From Flavobacterium eburneipallidum (lineage in GTDB: Bacteria > Bacteroidota > Bacteroidia > Flavobacteriales > Flavobacteriaceae): a stretch of 64,000 nucleotides of DNA. A program made the translations under genes and the position numbers. The stretch covers positions 2,108,001 to 2,172,000 of the forward strand of contig NZ_CP114291.2 of NCBI RefSeq assembly GCF_027111355.2, written 5' to 3'. The notes under the pieces were generated by a model. The model did not search any database. It saw nothing but the letters and a program-made list of their open reading frames with translations, and was not told where the DNA came from. Positions 16,473-23,723 of this stretch are shown here, piece by piece; the stretch's first letter is position 1; the number at the start of each line of letters is the position of its first letter.

Positions 16473-17744
16473 ATGCAAATAGTAATAATAGGAGGCGGTT
16501 TCGCTGGAATTAATTTAGCCAAAGAACTCGCCAACCACCAAGGAATTGAAGTAACGCTCGTTGACAAAAACAATTACAATTTCTTTCCGCCGCTCATTTA
16601 TCAGGTTGCGACGGCTTTTTTAGAACCTTCCAGTATCAGTTATCCTTTTCGCAAGTTTTTTGCAGGGAAAAAAAATCTTCAATTTCGTTTGGGCGAATTA
16701 GAAAAAGTCATTCCTGCCGAAAACAAAATCATCCTCAATAACGGCGAATTGCAATACGACCATTTAGTTTTTGCCACTGGAGCCGAAACCAGTTATTTCG
16801 GAATGGAAAATGTCAAGAAAAATGCCATTCCGATGAAAACCCTCAACGATGCTATTGAAATGCGAAATACGTTGTTGAAAAATCTCGAAAAAGCATCCAT
16901 AACTAAAGACATTCGTAAAAGAAGAACCTTGTTAACCATTGTTGTTGCTGGCGGAGGACCAACAGGAGTAGAAGTTTCTGGAATGTTTGCCGAAATGCGA
17001 AAAAATATTCTCCTCAAAGAATATCCCGAATTAGACACTTCTGTAAGTAATATTTATTTGGTAGATGGTGGCGATGCCTTGTTAGCGCCGATGAGTAAGG
17101 AATCGCAAGAAGATACTTTGGAAGCCGTAACCAAATTGGGCGTTATTGTAAAACTAAACACCAGAGTAGTCGATTATAAAGACGATACCGTTTTCTTTGC
17201 CGATGGTAAAACCATTCAAACCAAAAACTTAATTTGGGCCGCAGGTGTTTCTGCCAAAGTATTCGAAGGCATTCCTGAAGAAAGTTACGGTCGTGGCAAA
17301 CGAATGGCAACCGATGCTTACAACAAAGTAAACGGCACGAATAATATCTACGCCATTGGAGATACGAGTATCCAATTGAATGATACTGCATTTCCAGGAG
17401 GACATCCACAAGTAGCGCAAGTAGCGATTCAGCAAGGCGTAAATTTAGCCGAAAATTTTAAACGACTACTTCAAAACAAACCCTTGAAAGCCTTTATATA
17501 CAATGACAAAGGCTCTATGGCGATTATCGGAAAAAACAAAGCCGTGGTCGATTTACCAAAACCTAAAATGCACTTCAAAGGTTTCTTGGCTTGGGCAATT
17601 TGGTTGTTTATCCATCTTATTTCTTTAATCACTTATCGCAATAGATTGCAAACTTTTTACAATTGGATGATCGCTTATTTCTCAAAAGATCAATCTTTGA
17701 GGATGATTATTAGACCGGAGAAAAGGAATAAAGTGGAGGTTTGA
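16473..17744 (+). CDS. Type II NADH dehydrogenase (NDH-2)
   Basis: 423 residues. The N-terminal FAD site is IIGGGFAGI (5-13), the NAD(P)H Rossmann motif is VVAGGGPTGVEVSG (about 164-177), and a late FAD motif lies in IYAIGDTS (about 291). The C-terminal part (about 365-400, LAWAIWLFIHLISLITYRNR) is amphipathic to hydrophobic and would attach the enzyme to the inner membrane, as in known NDH-2. It oxidises NADH and reduces quinone without pumping protons. It follows the DEAD-box gene by 80 bp. Confidence 0.9.
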   Translation: MQIVIIGGGFAGINLAKELANHQGIEVTLVDKNNYNFFPPLIYQVATAFLEPSSISYPFRKFFAGKKNLQFRLGELEKVIPAENKIILNNGELQYDHLVFATGAETSYFGMENVKKNAIPMKTLNDAIEMRNTLLKNLEKASITKDIRKRRTLLTIVVAGGGPTGVEVSGMFAEMRKNILLKEYPELDTSVSNIYLVDGGDALLAPMSKESQEDTLEAVTKLGVIVKLNTRVVDYKDDTVFFADGKTIQTKNLIWAAGVSAKVFEGIPEESYGRGKRMATDAYNKVNGTNNIYAIGDTSIQLNDTAFPGGHPQVAQVAIQQGVNLAENFKRLLQNKPLKAFIYNDKGSMAIIGKNKAVVDLPKPKMHFKGFLAWAIWLFIHLISLITYRNRLQTFYNWMIAYFSKDQSLRMIIRPEKRNKVEV

Positions 17745-17874
17745 TGAGTATTTATGATTGTTTTATGAGCTAACTAATAATCCTAAATCAGGTAGTTTAG
17801 TGCTAATTTTTAGTGAATTAATTATAGAAAATGTTGAACGCACCACATAAATAAAACAACTAAATATAGAAATT

Positions 17875-18265
17875 ATGCCAAATACAGGAGATATATTTGT
17901 TACTACACTAAAAAAAGCACATTTATTTTGGGGTTCACATAGACACACTAATACTCGTGGAGTAGTTTATGGGGAAGCTTATCTTCATATTCCAATTTCT
18001 CAAGCTAGAAGATTGAATATCTACAACGAAAAACAACCAAATAAATATAATTTATAATTGCAATACAAGTGATGGTTTTTTAACAAATTCCATACTCAAA
18101 TCTTCTGGTAAGAGAAGTGAAAACGATGTATATGCAAAACAATTTCACGGAAACGGAAATTTAAAATTATTAGGAACTTGGTTTAATCACATTAATGCTC
18201 AAATTGGAGATAGAATAGAAATTAAATTTACCAGTCCAACTGAAATACTTTTGACTAGGATATAA
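17875..18265 (+). pseudogene. B3/EcoRII-N-like DNA-binding protein, broken by a 7-bp tandem duplication
   Basis: The first frame (17875-18057) encodes 60 residues and stops just after NEKQPNKYNL. The +1 frame then runs on without stops to 18265 and reads CNTSDGFLTNSIL...GTWFNHINAQIGDRIEIKF. The junction is a perfect 7-bp duplication, TATAATT TATAATT at 18046-18059. Removing one copy fuses the parts as NKYN-CNTSDGF and gives a 127-residue protein. The C-terminal pattern (short strands, then QIGDRIEIKFTSPTEI) resembles pseudo-barrel DNA-binding domains fused to some restriction endonucleases; this assignment is tentative. It opens an accessory island that ends with a restriction endonuclease. 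Confidence 0.65.
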
Positions 18266-18317
18266 TTTATTTATTAGAATAATTATCATAAATTGCACCT
18301 TAATTTTAGATAAAGTA

Positions 18318-18623
18318 ATGAGCGTATTAGAAAAAATAAGTATTGAAGAATTTGATGGTAAAAACTATCAGGTAAAACTTGTTGAACCATACGACAAAGC
18401 ATTAATTACGCACTATTTACACAATTATCGTAACGGAGTTTCCAAGCATTATAAAAAAGACGCTGTAAAAGTTTTAGACAATTTTGTTGAATACAAACAA
18501 GTTGAAGAACAAATAAATATTGTTGCTGAAGATGCTTTACAACAATTACTTTTTGAAGTTGAAAATGTTCCTTTTCCAACACCCGAAAATTATAGTTTAC
18601 TAATTTATAAATTTGCATCATAG
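18318..18623 (+). CDS. Hypothetical protein, first gene of a three-gene accessory cassette
   Basis: 101 residues, soluble, family not recognised. It is mixed charged with a helical middle (HYLHNYRNGVSKHYKKDAVKVLDNFVEYKQVEEQ). Its stop is 3 bp before the start of the DUF3883 gene, so the two are surely cotranscribed. Base composition is more AT-rich than in neighbouring core genes, consistent with acquired DNA. An antitoxin, specificity or immunity role is possible but unsupported. Confidence 0.6.
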   Translation: MSVLEKISIEEFDGKNYQVKLVEPYDKALITHYLHNYRNGVSKHYKKDAVKVLDNFVEYKQVEEQINIVAEDALQQLLFEVENVPFPTPENYSLLIYKFAS

Positions 18624-18626
18624 TTT

Positions 18627-19400
18627 ATGGAGCAAAAAGGGAATAAGCACGAAAATTATGAAATTCTAAACCTGTTAGGTTATGGATTATCTAAATTTAA
18701 TAATGAGTTTATTAAAGAATTTGGTTTTACTAGAAAAACTAATTTCTTTAATTATTTTGTAGAAATTGGAATAGTTGAAACAGGAAGCGTTGTGAAAAAT
18801 AGAATGGATTTATTTGATCCATTTTTTCCAAATAACGGAAGAAAAGGTTGGTGGCAAAAAGGGGATGCTTACATTCATAGAAAATATTTAATTGATAGTT
18901 TATTTGGCAATGAAAATGTAAAAGGATATTCTGACATAGTCAAATTATACTTGAAAGAGAATTACAAAATAAAAGAGCTTTTTGTTGAAGTTAAACCAAT
19001 TGTAAAATCAAGATTTAAAAAACTTCAAGAAACTGGTTTAGAAGCTGAACTATATTTCATGAATAATTTCAACGAAATTTCTACTTTTAATAATGGAATT
19101 TTAGAAGATGCAAGATTATATGGTGATGGTTATGATTTTCAAATTAATGTTAATGAAAGTTCTTTTTTAGCCGAAGTAAAAGGAATTCGAGAGAAGAAGG
19201 GTAGATTTAGATTAACTGAAAAAGAGTTTTTAATGGCTTCCGAATATAAGAATGATTATATCGTTACTTTGGTTTTAAACATGAATGATTTACCAACTTT
19301 CTTAACTATTGAGAATCCAATCAATAACTTAAAGTTTGAAGAAAGAATAATCAGATCAAAAGAAACTAAAGAATATCATTTATCAAAAGACATATGCTAA
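18627..19400 (+). CDS. DUF3883-domain protein, putative PD-(D/E)XK nuclease-like
   Basis: 257 residues. The C-terminal half (about 138-235) fits DUF3883. GDGYDFQI supplies an Asp and FLAEVKGIREKKGRFRLTEKEF supplies the E-x-K pair and the conserved T-x-x-E segment, as in PD-(D/E)XK-like folds. The N-terminal 130 residues are unassigned, with an aromatic-rich part (NNGRKGWWQKGDAY). DUF3883 proteins are frequent in restriction and defence islands. The gene starts 3 bp after its upstream neighbour and overlaps the next gene by 7 bp. Nuclease activity is inferred. Confidence 0.7.
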   Translation: MEQKGNKHENYEILNLLGYGLSKFNNEFIKEFGFTRKTNFFNYFVEIGIVETGSVVKNRMDLFDPFFPNNGRKGWWQKGDAYIHRKYLIDSLFGNENVKGYSDIVKLYLKENYKIKELFVEVKPIVKSRFKKLQETGLEAELYFMNNFNEISTFNNGILEDARLYGDGYDFQINVNESSFLAEVKGIREKKGRFRLTEKEFLMASEYKNDYIVTLVLNMNDLPTFLTIENPINNLKFEERIIRSKETKEYHLSKDIC

Positions 19401-19663
19401 CTTTTGAAGAAAAAATAATTTATTTAGAAAACAGTTTGAATAAAACTGAAGGAAATTATTATGACAATTTCAAAGAAGATATTGTTATTTACTTTGATGA
19501 ATTTAATACAAAAAACAAACGCTTAAATTTTTTAAATAATTTTATTTCATTTACTGAAATTGATAATTGGGTTGAAAAAATATCATCAAGAATTGTTTTA
19601 AAATTTGATAAAGAGAGTGAACAAATTAATTATTTTATCTATGATTTCATAGAAAATGGTTAG
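19394..19663 (+). CDS. Small acidic hypothetical protein, last gene of the cassette
   Basis: 89 residues, acidic, soluble, rich in Phe, Asn and Glu (EEKIIYLENSLNKTEG, KFDKESEQINYFIYDFIENG). The start codon lies inside the last codons of the DUF3883 gene (overlap 19394-19400), so translation is probably coupled. No known family was recognised. A small acidic partner of a nuclease-like protein could be an inhibitor or immunity protein, but that is speculation. Its stop codon overlaps the start of the structured RNA candidate. Confidence 0.6.
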   Translation: MLTFEEKIIYLENSLNKTEGNYYDNFKEDIVIYFDEFNTKNKRLNFLNNFISFTEIDNWVEKISSRIVLKFDKESEQINYFIYDFIENG

Positions 19664-19750
19664 CTCTAGCCCAGATAGAAGTGGAAGTCCTTTTTTGGCG
19701 ATTTTTCTTTGCCAAAAAAGATTGGAACGTATAGCGGGAAATAGCTCCTA
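19661..19750 (+). ncRNA. Candidate Flavo-1-type structured RNA element
   Basis: The 90-nt stretch opens with TAGCTCTAGCCCAGATAGAA and closes with ATAGCGGGAAATAGCTCC. These phrases resemble a conserved element that recurs downstream of genes in flavobacterial genomes, and which I associate with the Flavo-1 RNA motif from memory. A perfect 10-bp hairpin, CTTTTTTGGC (19690-19699) with GCCAAAAAAG (19711-19720), forms its centre. It lies between the cassette and the restriction gene. An Rfam covariance search would settle the name. Confidence 0.5.
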
Positions 19751-19783
19751 AAAAACTTTTAAGCAGTTTCAAAGCTTTCGGGT

Positions 19784-20833
19784 TTGTTCAGTGAAAGTGC
19801 TGTACCTATCATAAATTATCGTGTTGCCGAAAATATATTTTGCAGAAGTTTCGATACTGGTAATTTATCTCGTTCTGATACTGCTTTTGATGCTAATCAT
19901 AATTCTGTTGGTGTTGGTTTGAAAACTTTTGTTTGTAACGGTAATTCCAGTACAGAAAAAGTAGCAGAATTTAATTCATTATCAAGAACTTTACGAGATT
20001 TTAAAGGTAAAGAATTGGCTTTAAAACTTGGAGAGTTCAGAAACGATAGAATAAATTTAGCAAATCGTGTTTACGATATTCAAGATTCACTTTATCATAT
20101 TGTTGCTCGAAAAGAAAAGGAATTATTACTTTATGAAACAGACTACAACATCATAGATGTTGCTAATATTCATTCGGTTAAATATAATAAAGCAAGTTTA
20201 CAATTTGAAGACGGAAATAATTTATATACTTTCAATTATTCAAAAAGTACACTTTTTAGAAAATTTATAATTCCTCAAAATGCTTTTCGTTTACCAATTG
20301 ATATAATTGAAGACCCATATTCTTTGCTTCTTGAATTATTTGAAGAGAATAAAAATTTAAAAACTGCGACTGACAAACTTGTCAAGGGCGAAAATTATGT
20401 GATTTTGCCTCTTTACGGAATTCAGAAAGGAGAAAAGTTTATTTTTGAAAGAAGCGGTTTAAATCAATGGAATGCAAATGGAAGAAAAAGAGATTTTGGC
20501 GAAATTTATATTCCAATTCCTGCGGAATTGCACAGAAAATATCCAAATTTCTTTCCAAAACGTGACCAAGATTTTAATTTACAAATTCCGACTGGAGAAA
20601 TATTTACTGCAAAAGTTTGTCAAGAAAACTCAAAAGCCTTGATGACAAACCCAAATAAAGCTTTGTCTGATTGGTTATTACGCAGAGTTTTACAACTTGC
20701 TGAAGGCGAATTGGCTACAATAGAAAAACTTGACAAATTAGGTTTTGATAGTGTTATAATTATGAAAGACGAAAAAGGGGATTTCAAAATTGACATTATG
20801 AAAACTAACGCTTATATTGAATTTAATAACTAA
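19784..20833 (+). CDS. Orphan type II restriction endonuclease with NgoFVII/BfiI-like C-terminal domain
   Basis: 349 residues from a TTG at 19784. The C-terminal half (about 185-295) has RSGLNQWNANGRKRDFGEIY, IPIPAELHRKYPNFFP, IFTAKVCQENSKALMTNPNK and LSDWLLRRVL. These are the conserved stretches of the B3-like DNA-recognition domain of NgoFVII/BfiI-type restriction enzymes. The N-terminal half lacks the HxK motif of PLD nucleases; an Asp-rich stretch before GVGLKTF could be a PD-(D/E)XK-type site. The open frame reaches back to a stop at 19760 without an ATG, and the upstream codons (SKLSGLFSESAVP) read like protein, so the 5' end may be truncated. No methyltransferase gene lies in the window. 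Confidence 0.6.
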   Translation: MFSESAVPIINYRVAENIFCRSFDTGNLSRSDTAFDANHNSVGVGLKTFVCNGNSSTEKVAEFNSLSRTLRDFKGKELALKLGEFRNDRINLANRVYDIQDSLYHIVARKEKELLLYETDYNIIDVANIHSVKYNKASLQFEDGNNLYTFNYSKSTLFRKFIIPQNAFRLPIDIIEDPYSLLLELFEENKNLKTATDKLVKGENYVILPLYGIQKGEKFIFERSGLNQWNANGRKRDFGEIYIPIPAELHRKYPNFFPKRDQDFNLQIPTGEIFTAKVCQENSKALMTNPNKALSDWLLRRVLQLAEGELATIEKLDKLGFDSVIIMKDEKGDFKIDIMKTNAYIEFNN

Positions 20834-21151
20834 GCAGAATTTAGCCCTACATAGATATTCAGCTCATGCCTTTAACTGATGGAGTGTAATACTTTACCAC
20901 CAATCGGTCACATAAGTCATAATGAAAATTATATATAGTTACCTTAATTATTTAAATTAAGTGTCCTCAAGATTTTTTTGTATTTACTTTTAAGCTTTAT
21001 ACTCCATAATTATTTTTCCTAAACAAAATAAACCTTGCAATTTCACGGTAAATAAATCACAATATTTATCTCAAAATAGTTGTAGATAATTATGAATTAT
21101 TAGAAGTCAAATCAATCCATTGGCTTTATATATTTGTATAAAAAGCTGGAT
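20834..21151. other. AT-rich gap closing the accessory island
   Basis: 318 bp with no convincing gene. It contains TTTAGCCCTACATAGA about 12 bp after the restriction gene, which recalls the first bases of the Flavo-1-like element, but no 3' half was found. A small dyad CTTAATT/AATTAAG (20943-20949/20955-20961) is the only other structure seen. Confidence 0.5.
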
Positions 21152-22381
21152 TTAATGCCCCATCACCATTCCCTCATCTCCCAAATTCACAATCGTTTTT
21201 TTGATATTCCGTTTACCAATAACTAAAATCACGAGAGCCAAAATCGTAGTACAAGTCATAATAACGACCATTGGCGTAATGGAATCCTTCACAAAAAGAC
21301 CAACAGCAAAAGAAGCTAAAGCACCAATCCCTAGTTGAGTAGCTCCCATCAGTGCAGATGCGCTACCCGTATTTTTAGAAAAAGGCGCAAGAGATAATCC
21401 TGCTGTATTTGGATTTGAAATTCCTAAACAAGCCAGAAATAAGAATAGCATTCCGATAGTTTCATACAATCCTAAAAGATTGTTTATGGCTAAAACCAGA
21501 AAAATGATACTGATAATAGATTGCGAAATCAAAGCGCCAAATATCATTTGTTCGCTAGAAAATCGTTTCAACAAAACTGAATTTAATTGACTTGAACCTA
21601 TAAAACTAATAGACATCAAGGCAAAAATCCAGCCATAAATTTCGGCATCTACTTTTAAAATATCCATGAAAAGAATAGGAGAGGCGGCAACATAGGTAAA
21701 CAATCCAGAGAAGGCAACTGCTCCTGTAAAAGCATAAGTGTAAAATTGAGGCACTTTGATGATGGAAATAAAATTAGTAATTATCGGTTTTGGTTTCAAA
21801 GAAATCGATAAATCAGGTTTATGAGTACTTGGCAAACCGAGATGAGAAGCTGCTAATACAAAAATCCCCATAACTGTCAAAATTAAAAAAACCGTGTGCC
21901 AACCGAAATAAGTCGTTACATAACCACCAATTGTTGGTGCAAGCATTGGCGAAAGCCCCACAACAAGCATTAATTTAGACAAAACATTGGGCGTTTCTTT
22001 GGCAGGAAATAAATCCCGAACCATAGCAAGCGAAGCGACTGTAGCGGCACAACTTCCGACAGCTTGAATGAAACGAAAACCAATAAAAGTATTAATATCA
22101 GTTACAAAAGCACATCCTAAAGAAGCAAAAACATAAACTAGCAATCCTATAAACAGTGGTTTTTTGCGTCCAAAACGGTCTAATAAAGGACCATACAACA
22201 ATTGTCCCGCTGAAATTCCGATAAAATAACTAGACAAACTCATAGAAACCTTGGCAACAGTAGTGTTCAAATCGGCTGCAATTCCTGAAAATCCTGGTAA
22301 ATACATATCGATAGAAAACGGACCAAGTGCGGTCATGGAGCCTAAAATCAGAATTAGTTGGAGGTATTTTGCTTTTGTCAT
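21152..22381 (-). CDS. Bcr/CflA-family multidrug efflux MFS transporter
   Basis: 409 residues with about 12 hydrophobic segments. The start MTALGPFSIDMYLPGF and the loop GPLLDRFGRKKPLFIGL are characteristic of the Bcr/CflA drug:H+ antiporters, which export compounds such as bicyclomycin and chloramphenicol in other bacteria. The actual substrate here is not known. A minus-strand TACTTTTG (22407-22414) sits 26 bp upstream of the start and fits a -7 element. A large dyad repeat lies farther upstream, between this gene and the Nudix regulator gene. Confidence 0.88.
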   Translation of the reverse strand: MTKAKYLQLILILGSMTALGPFSIDMYLPGFSGIAADLNTTVAKVSMSLSSYFIGISAGQLLYGPLLDRFGRKKPLFIGLLVYVFASLGCAFVTDINTFIGFRFIQAVGSCAATVASLAMVRDLFPAKETPNVLSKLMLVVGLSPMLAPTIGGYVTTYFGWHTVFLILTVMGIFVLAASHLGLPSTHKPDLSISLKPKPIITNFISIIKVPQFYTYAFTGAVAFSGLFTYVAASPILFMDILKVDAEIYGWIFALMSISFIGSSQLNSVLLKRFSSEQMIFGALISQSIISIIFLVLAINNLLGLYETIGMLFLFLACLGISNPNTAGLSLAPFSKNTGSASALMGATQLGIGALASFAVGLFVKDSITPMVVIMTCTTILALVILVIGKRNIKKTIVNLGDEGMVMGH

Positions 22382-22406
22382 CAGATAGAAATCCTTAATT
22401 TTTTTG

Positions 22407-22414
22407 CAAAAGTA
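22407..22414 (-). promoter_or_regulatory. -7 element of the MFS exporter gene
   Basis: On the minus strand this reads TACTTTTG, a perfect TAnnTTTG. No TTG was seen at the proper distance upstream. Confidence 0.4.
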
Positions 22415-22539
22415 AGTCTTAATAAAGGATTGTAGTGATGCGAACTTTTAAATATTCGTTATTTAACATTCCGTTGGGAATTCATAAAATAATTAATTTA
22501 AAGATGACATCAGGATAGAATATCAGTAATTAAAAAGAG

Positions 22540-22620
22540 TTTTGCCACGAATTACACTAACAGACACGAATTAAAACTAGTTTTTAATTACACGAATAAT
22601 TGGTGTAATTCGTGGCAAAA
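22540..22620. repeat. GCCACGAATTACAC dyad element
   Basis: An 18-bp perfect inverted repeat (22540-22557 with 22603-22620, TTTTGCCACGAATTACAC) surrounds a second dyad, AATTAAAACT/AGTTTTTAATT. The unit CACGAATTA recurs inside. The left flank AAAAAGAGTTTTGCCAC is nearly the same as the flank of the element at 33083, so the two belong to one family. It occupies the gap between the Nudix regulator gene and the exporter gene. Confidence 0.85.
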
Positions 22621-22638
22621 ATAGATTTATAATTTAGC

Positions 22639-23382
22639 TTAAATGCTAATCAAATAACTTTCCTTGTATATTTTTTGGTAAATATCTTTGCTAAACATAA
22701 ACAATTTAGAGGGTTTTTTAGAAACACCCACTTGTTTTTCGTCTAATTCGATTAGGTATTTTTTGGTCAATAATTTTCTTCTGAAATTACGATTGTCAAT
22801 TTCAATTCCCAAAATACATTCATACGCATCTTGCAATTCCTTTACTGTGAATTTATTAGGCAAAAGTTCAAAAACGATAGGTTCTATCAAGCATTTAGCT
22901 TTCAAATCGGAGTATGCTTCTGCAATAATCGCTTTGTGATCAAAACCCAATTCAGGCAAATTATTCACCGGAAACCATTGCGGTTTGTGCGTGTTATTTT
23001 CCAAACGAACTTCATGCGATTGTAACAGAAAATAGTACGCAATAGTTATGGTGCGTTCATTAAATTTTTCGTTTTTTATCCAAATCAAATCCTTTTCATT
23101 CCTCAAACGATTGGGGTCACCAAAGACTTTAAACTGCTTTTTATACAAATTATCAAGACCTGTCAATTCTTTCAGAACTCGGCTAGCGGTATCATCAATC
23201 GTTTCCGTTTCGAGTGTGTGATAACCCGTAAGAACATGATCGTTCACTAATACTTCATCATTTTCAGTTGATTTTAAATACCGCTCGATTAACAAAACAT
23301 TCAATGATTTGGTGGTAACATCAAAACCAAAAACAACACAGTCAACCGATATATTTGGAATTATTTGGGCTTTCATATACAA
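22639..23382 (-). CDS. NrtR-type Nudix transcriptional regulator of sugar use
   Basis: 247 residues. An N-terminal Nudix fold (about 10-150) is followed by a winged-helix-like domain (about 165-245, FTVKELQDAYECILGIEIDNRNFRRKLL), the layout of NrtR/AraR-type regulators. The Nudix box from Gly53 to about Leu76 is degenerate: in GYHTLE...SRVLKELTGL the R-E-x-x-E-E core has become R-V-x-x-E-L, so catalysis is probably lost and the domain senses a ligand instead. The gene is divergent from the porin-epimerase-kinase-permease operon and probably controls it. ATG at 23376 is an equally possible start. Confidence 0.8.
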   Translation of the reverse strand: MYMKAQIIPNISVDCVVFGFDVTTKSLNVLLIERYLKSTENDEVLVNDHVLTGYHTLETETIDDTASRVLKELTGLDNLYKKQFKVFGDPNRLRNEKDLIWIKNEKFNERTITIAYYFLLQSHEVRLENNTHKPQWFPVNNLPELGFDHKAIIAEAYSDLKAKCLIEPIVFELLPNKFTVKELQDAYECILGIEIDNRNFRRKLLTKKYLIELDEKQVGVSKKPSKLFMFSKDIYQKIYKESYLISI

Positions 23383-23410
23383 TAATAAGTAGAAATGATT
23401 TAGTAAATCT

Positions 23411-23440
23411 CAAATGTACAAACAGTTTTCAATAATCAAA
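23411..23440 (-). promoter_or_regulatory. Promoter of the Nudix regulator gene
   Basis: Read on the minus strand, TTTG (23437-23440), 18 bp, then TACATTTG (23411-23418). Both Bacteroidota promoter elements match perfectly, with 28 bp to the start codon. Confidence 0.6.
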
Positions 23441-23512
23441 TCCTAAATCTAAAACTAATTCACTCAAACTCCAATATAATCAAGGATTAGATGAAGTATA
23501 GTTTTATTAAAT

Positions 23513-23526
23513 GTCAATATAACATT
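23513..23526. promoter_or_regulatory. Candidate operator, copy 1 of GTCAATATRACRTT
   Basis: GTCAATATAACATT here and GTCAATATGACGTT at 23663 match at 12 of 14 positions within the same divergent intergenic region. A repeated 14-mer with partial dyad symmetry beside an NrtR-type gene is a plausible operator. Confidence 0.45.
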
Positions 23527-23622
23527 ATATAAAAGAACATTTAATATTAAGTAAATTTATTACATTGTTATTATTAATGCCTAATATTTACATATATTTT
23601 AATTTATTTACTCATTTTTTTA

Positions 23623-23651
23623 TTGTTATATAAATATTATTTTTACTTTTG
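23623..23651 (+). promoter_or_regulatory. Promoter of the sugar operon
   Basis: TTG (23623-23625) and TACTTTTG (23644-23651) are separated by 18 bp. The -7 element is perfect. Candidate operator copy 2 begins 12 bp downstream, where a bound repressor could block initiation. The 341-bp gap 23383-23723 otherwise holds AT-rich DNA without a gene. Confidence 0.6.
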
Positions 23652-23662
23652 AAAAATAAATA

Positions 23663-23676
23663 GTCAATATGACGTT
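23663..23676. promoter_or_regulatory. Candidate operator, copy 2 of GTCAATATRACRTT
   Basis: Second copy of the 14-mer, located just downstream of the operon's -7 element and so near the transcription start. Position suits repression by the divergent Nudix regulator; this is inference. Confidence 0.5.
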
Positions 23677-23723
23677 TATTAATTAACACGCTATTAATTC
23701 AAACCAAAATTAATTTATCATTC

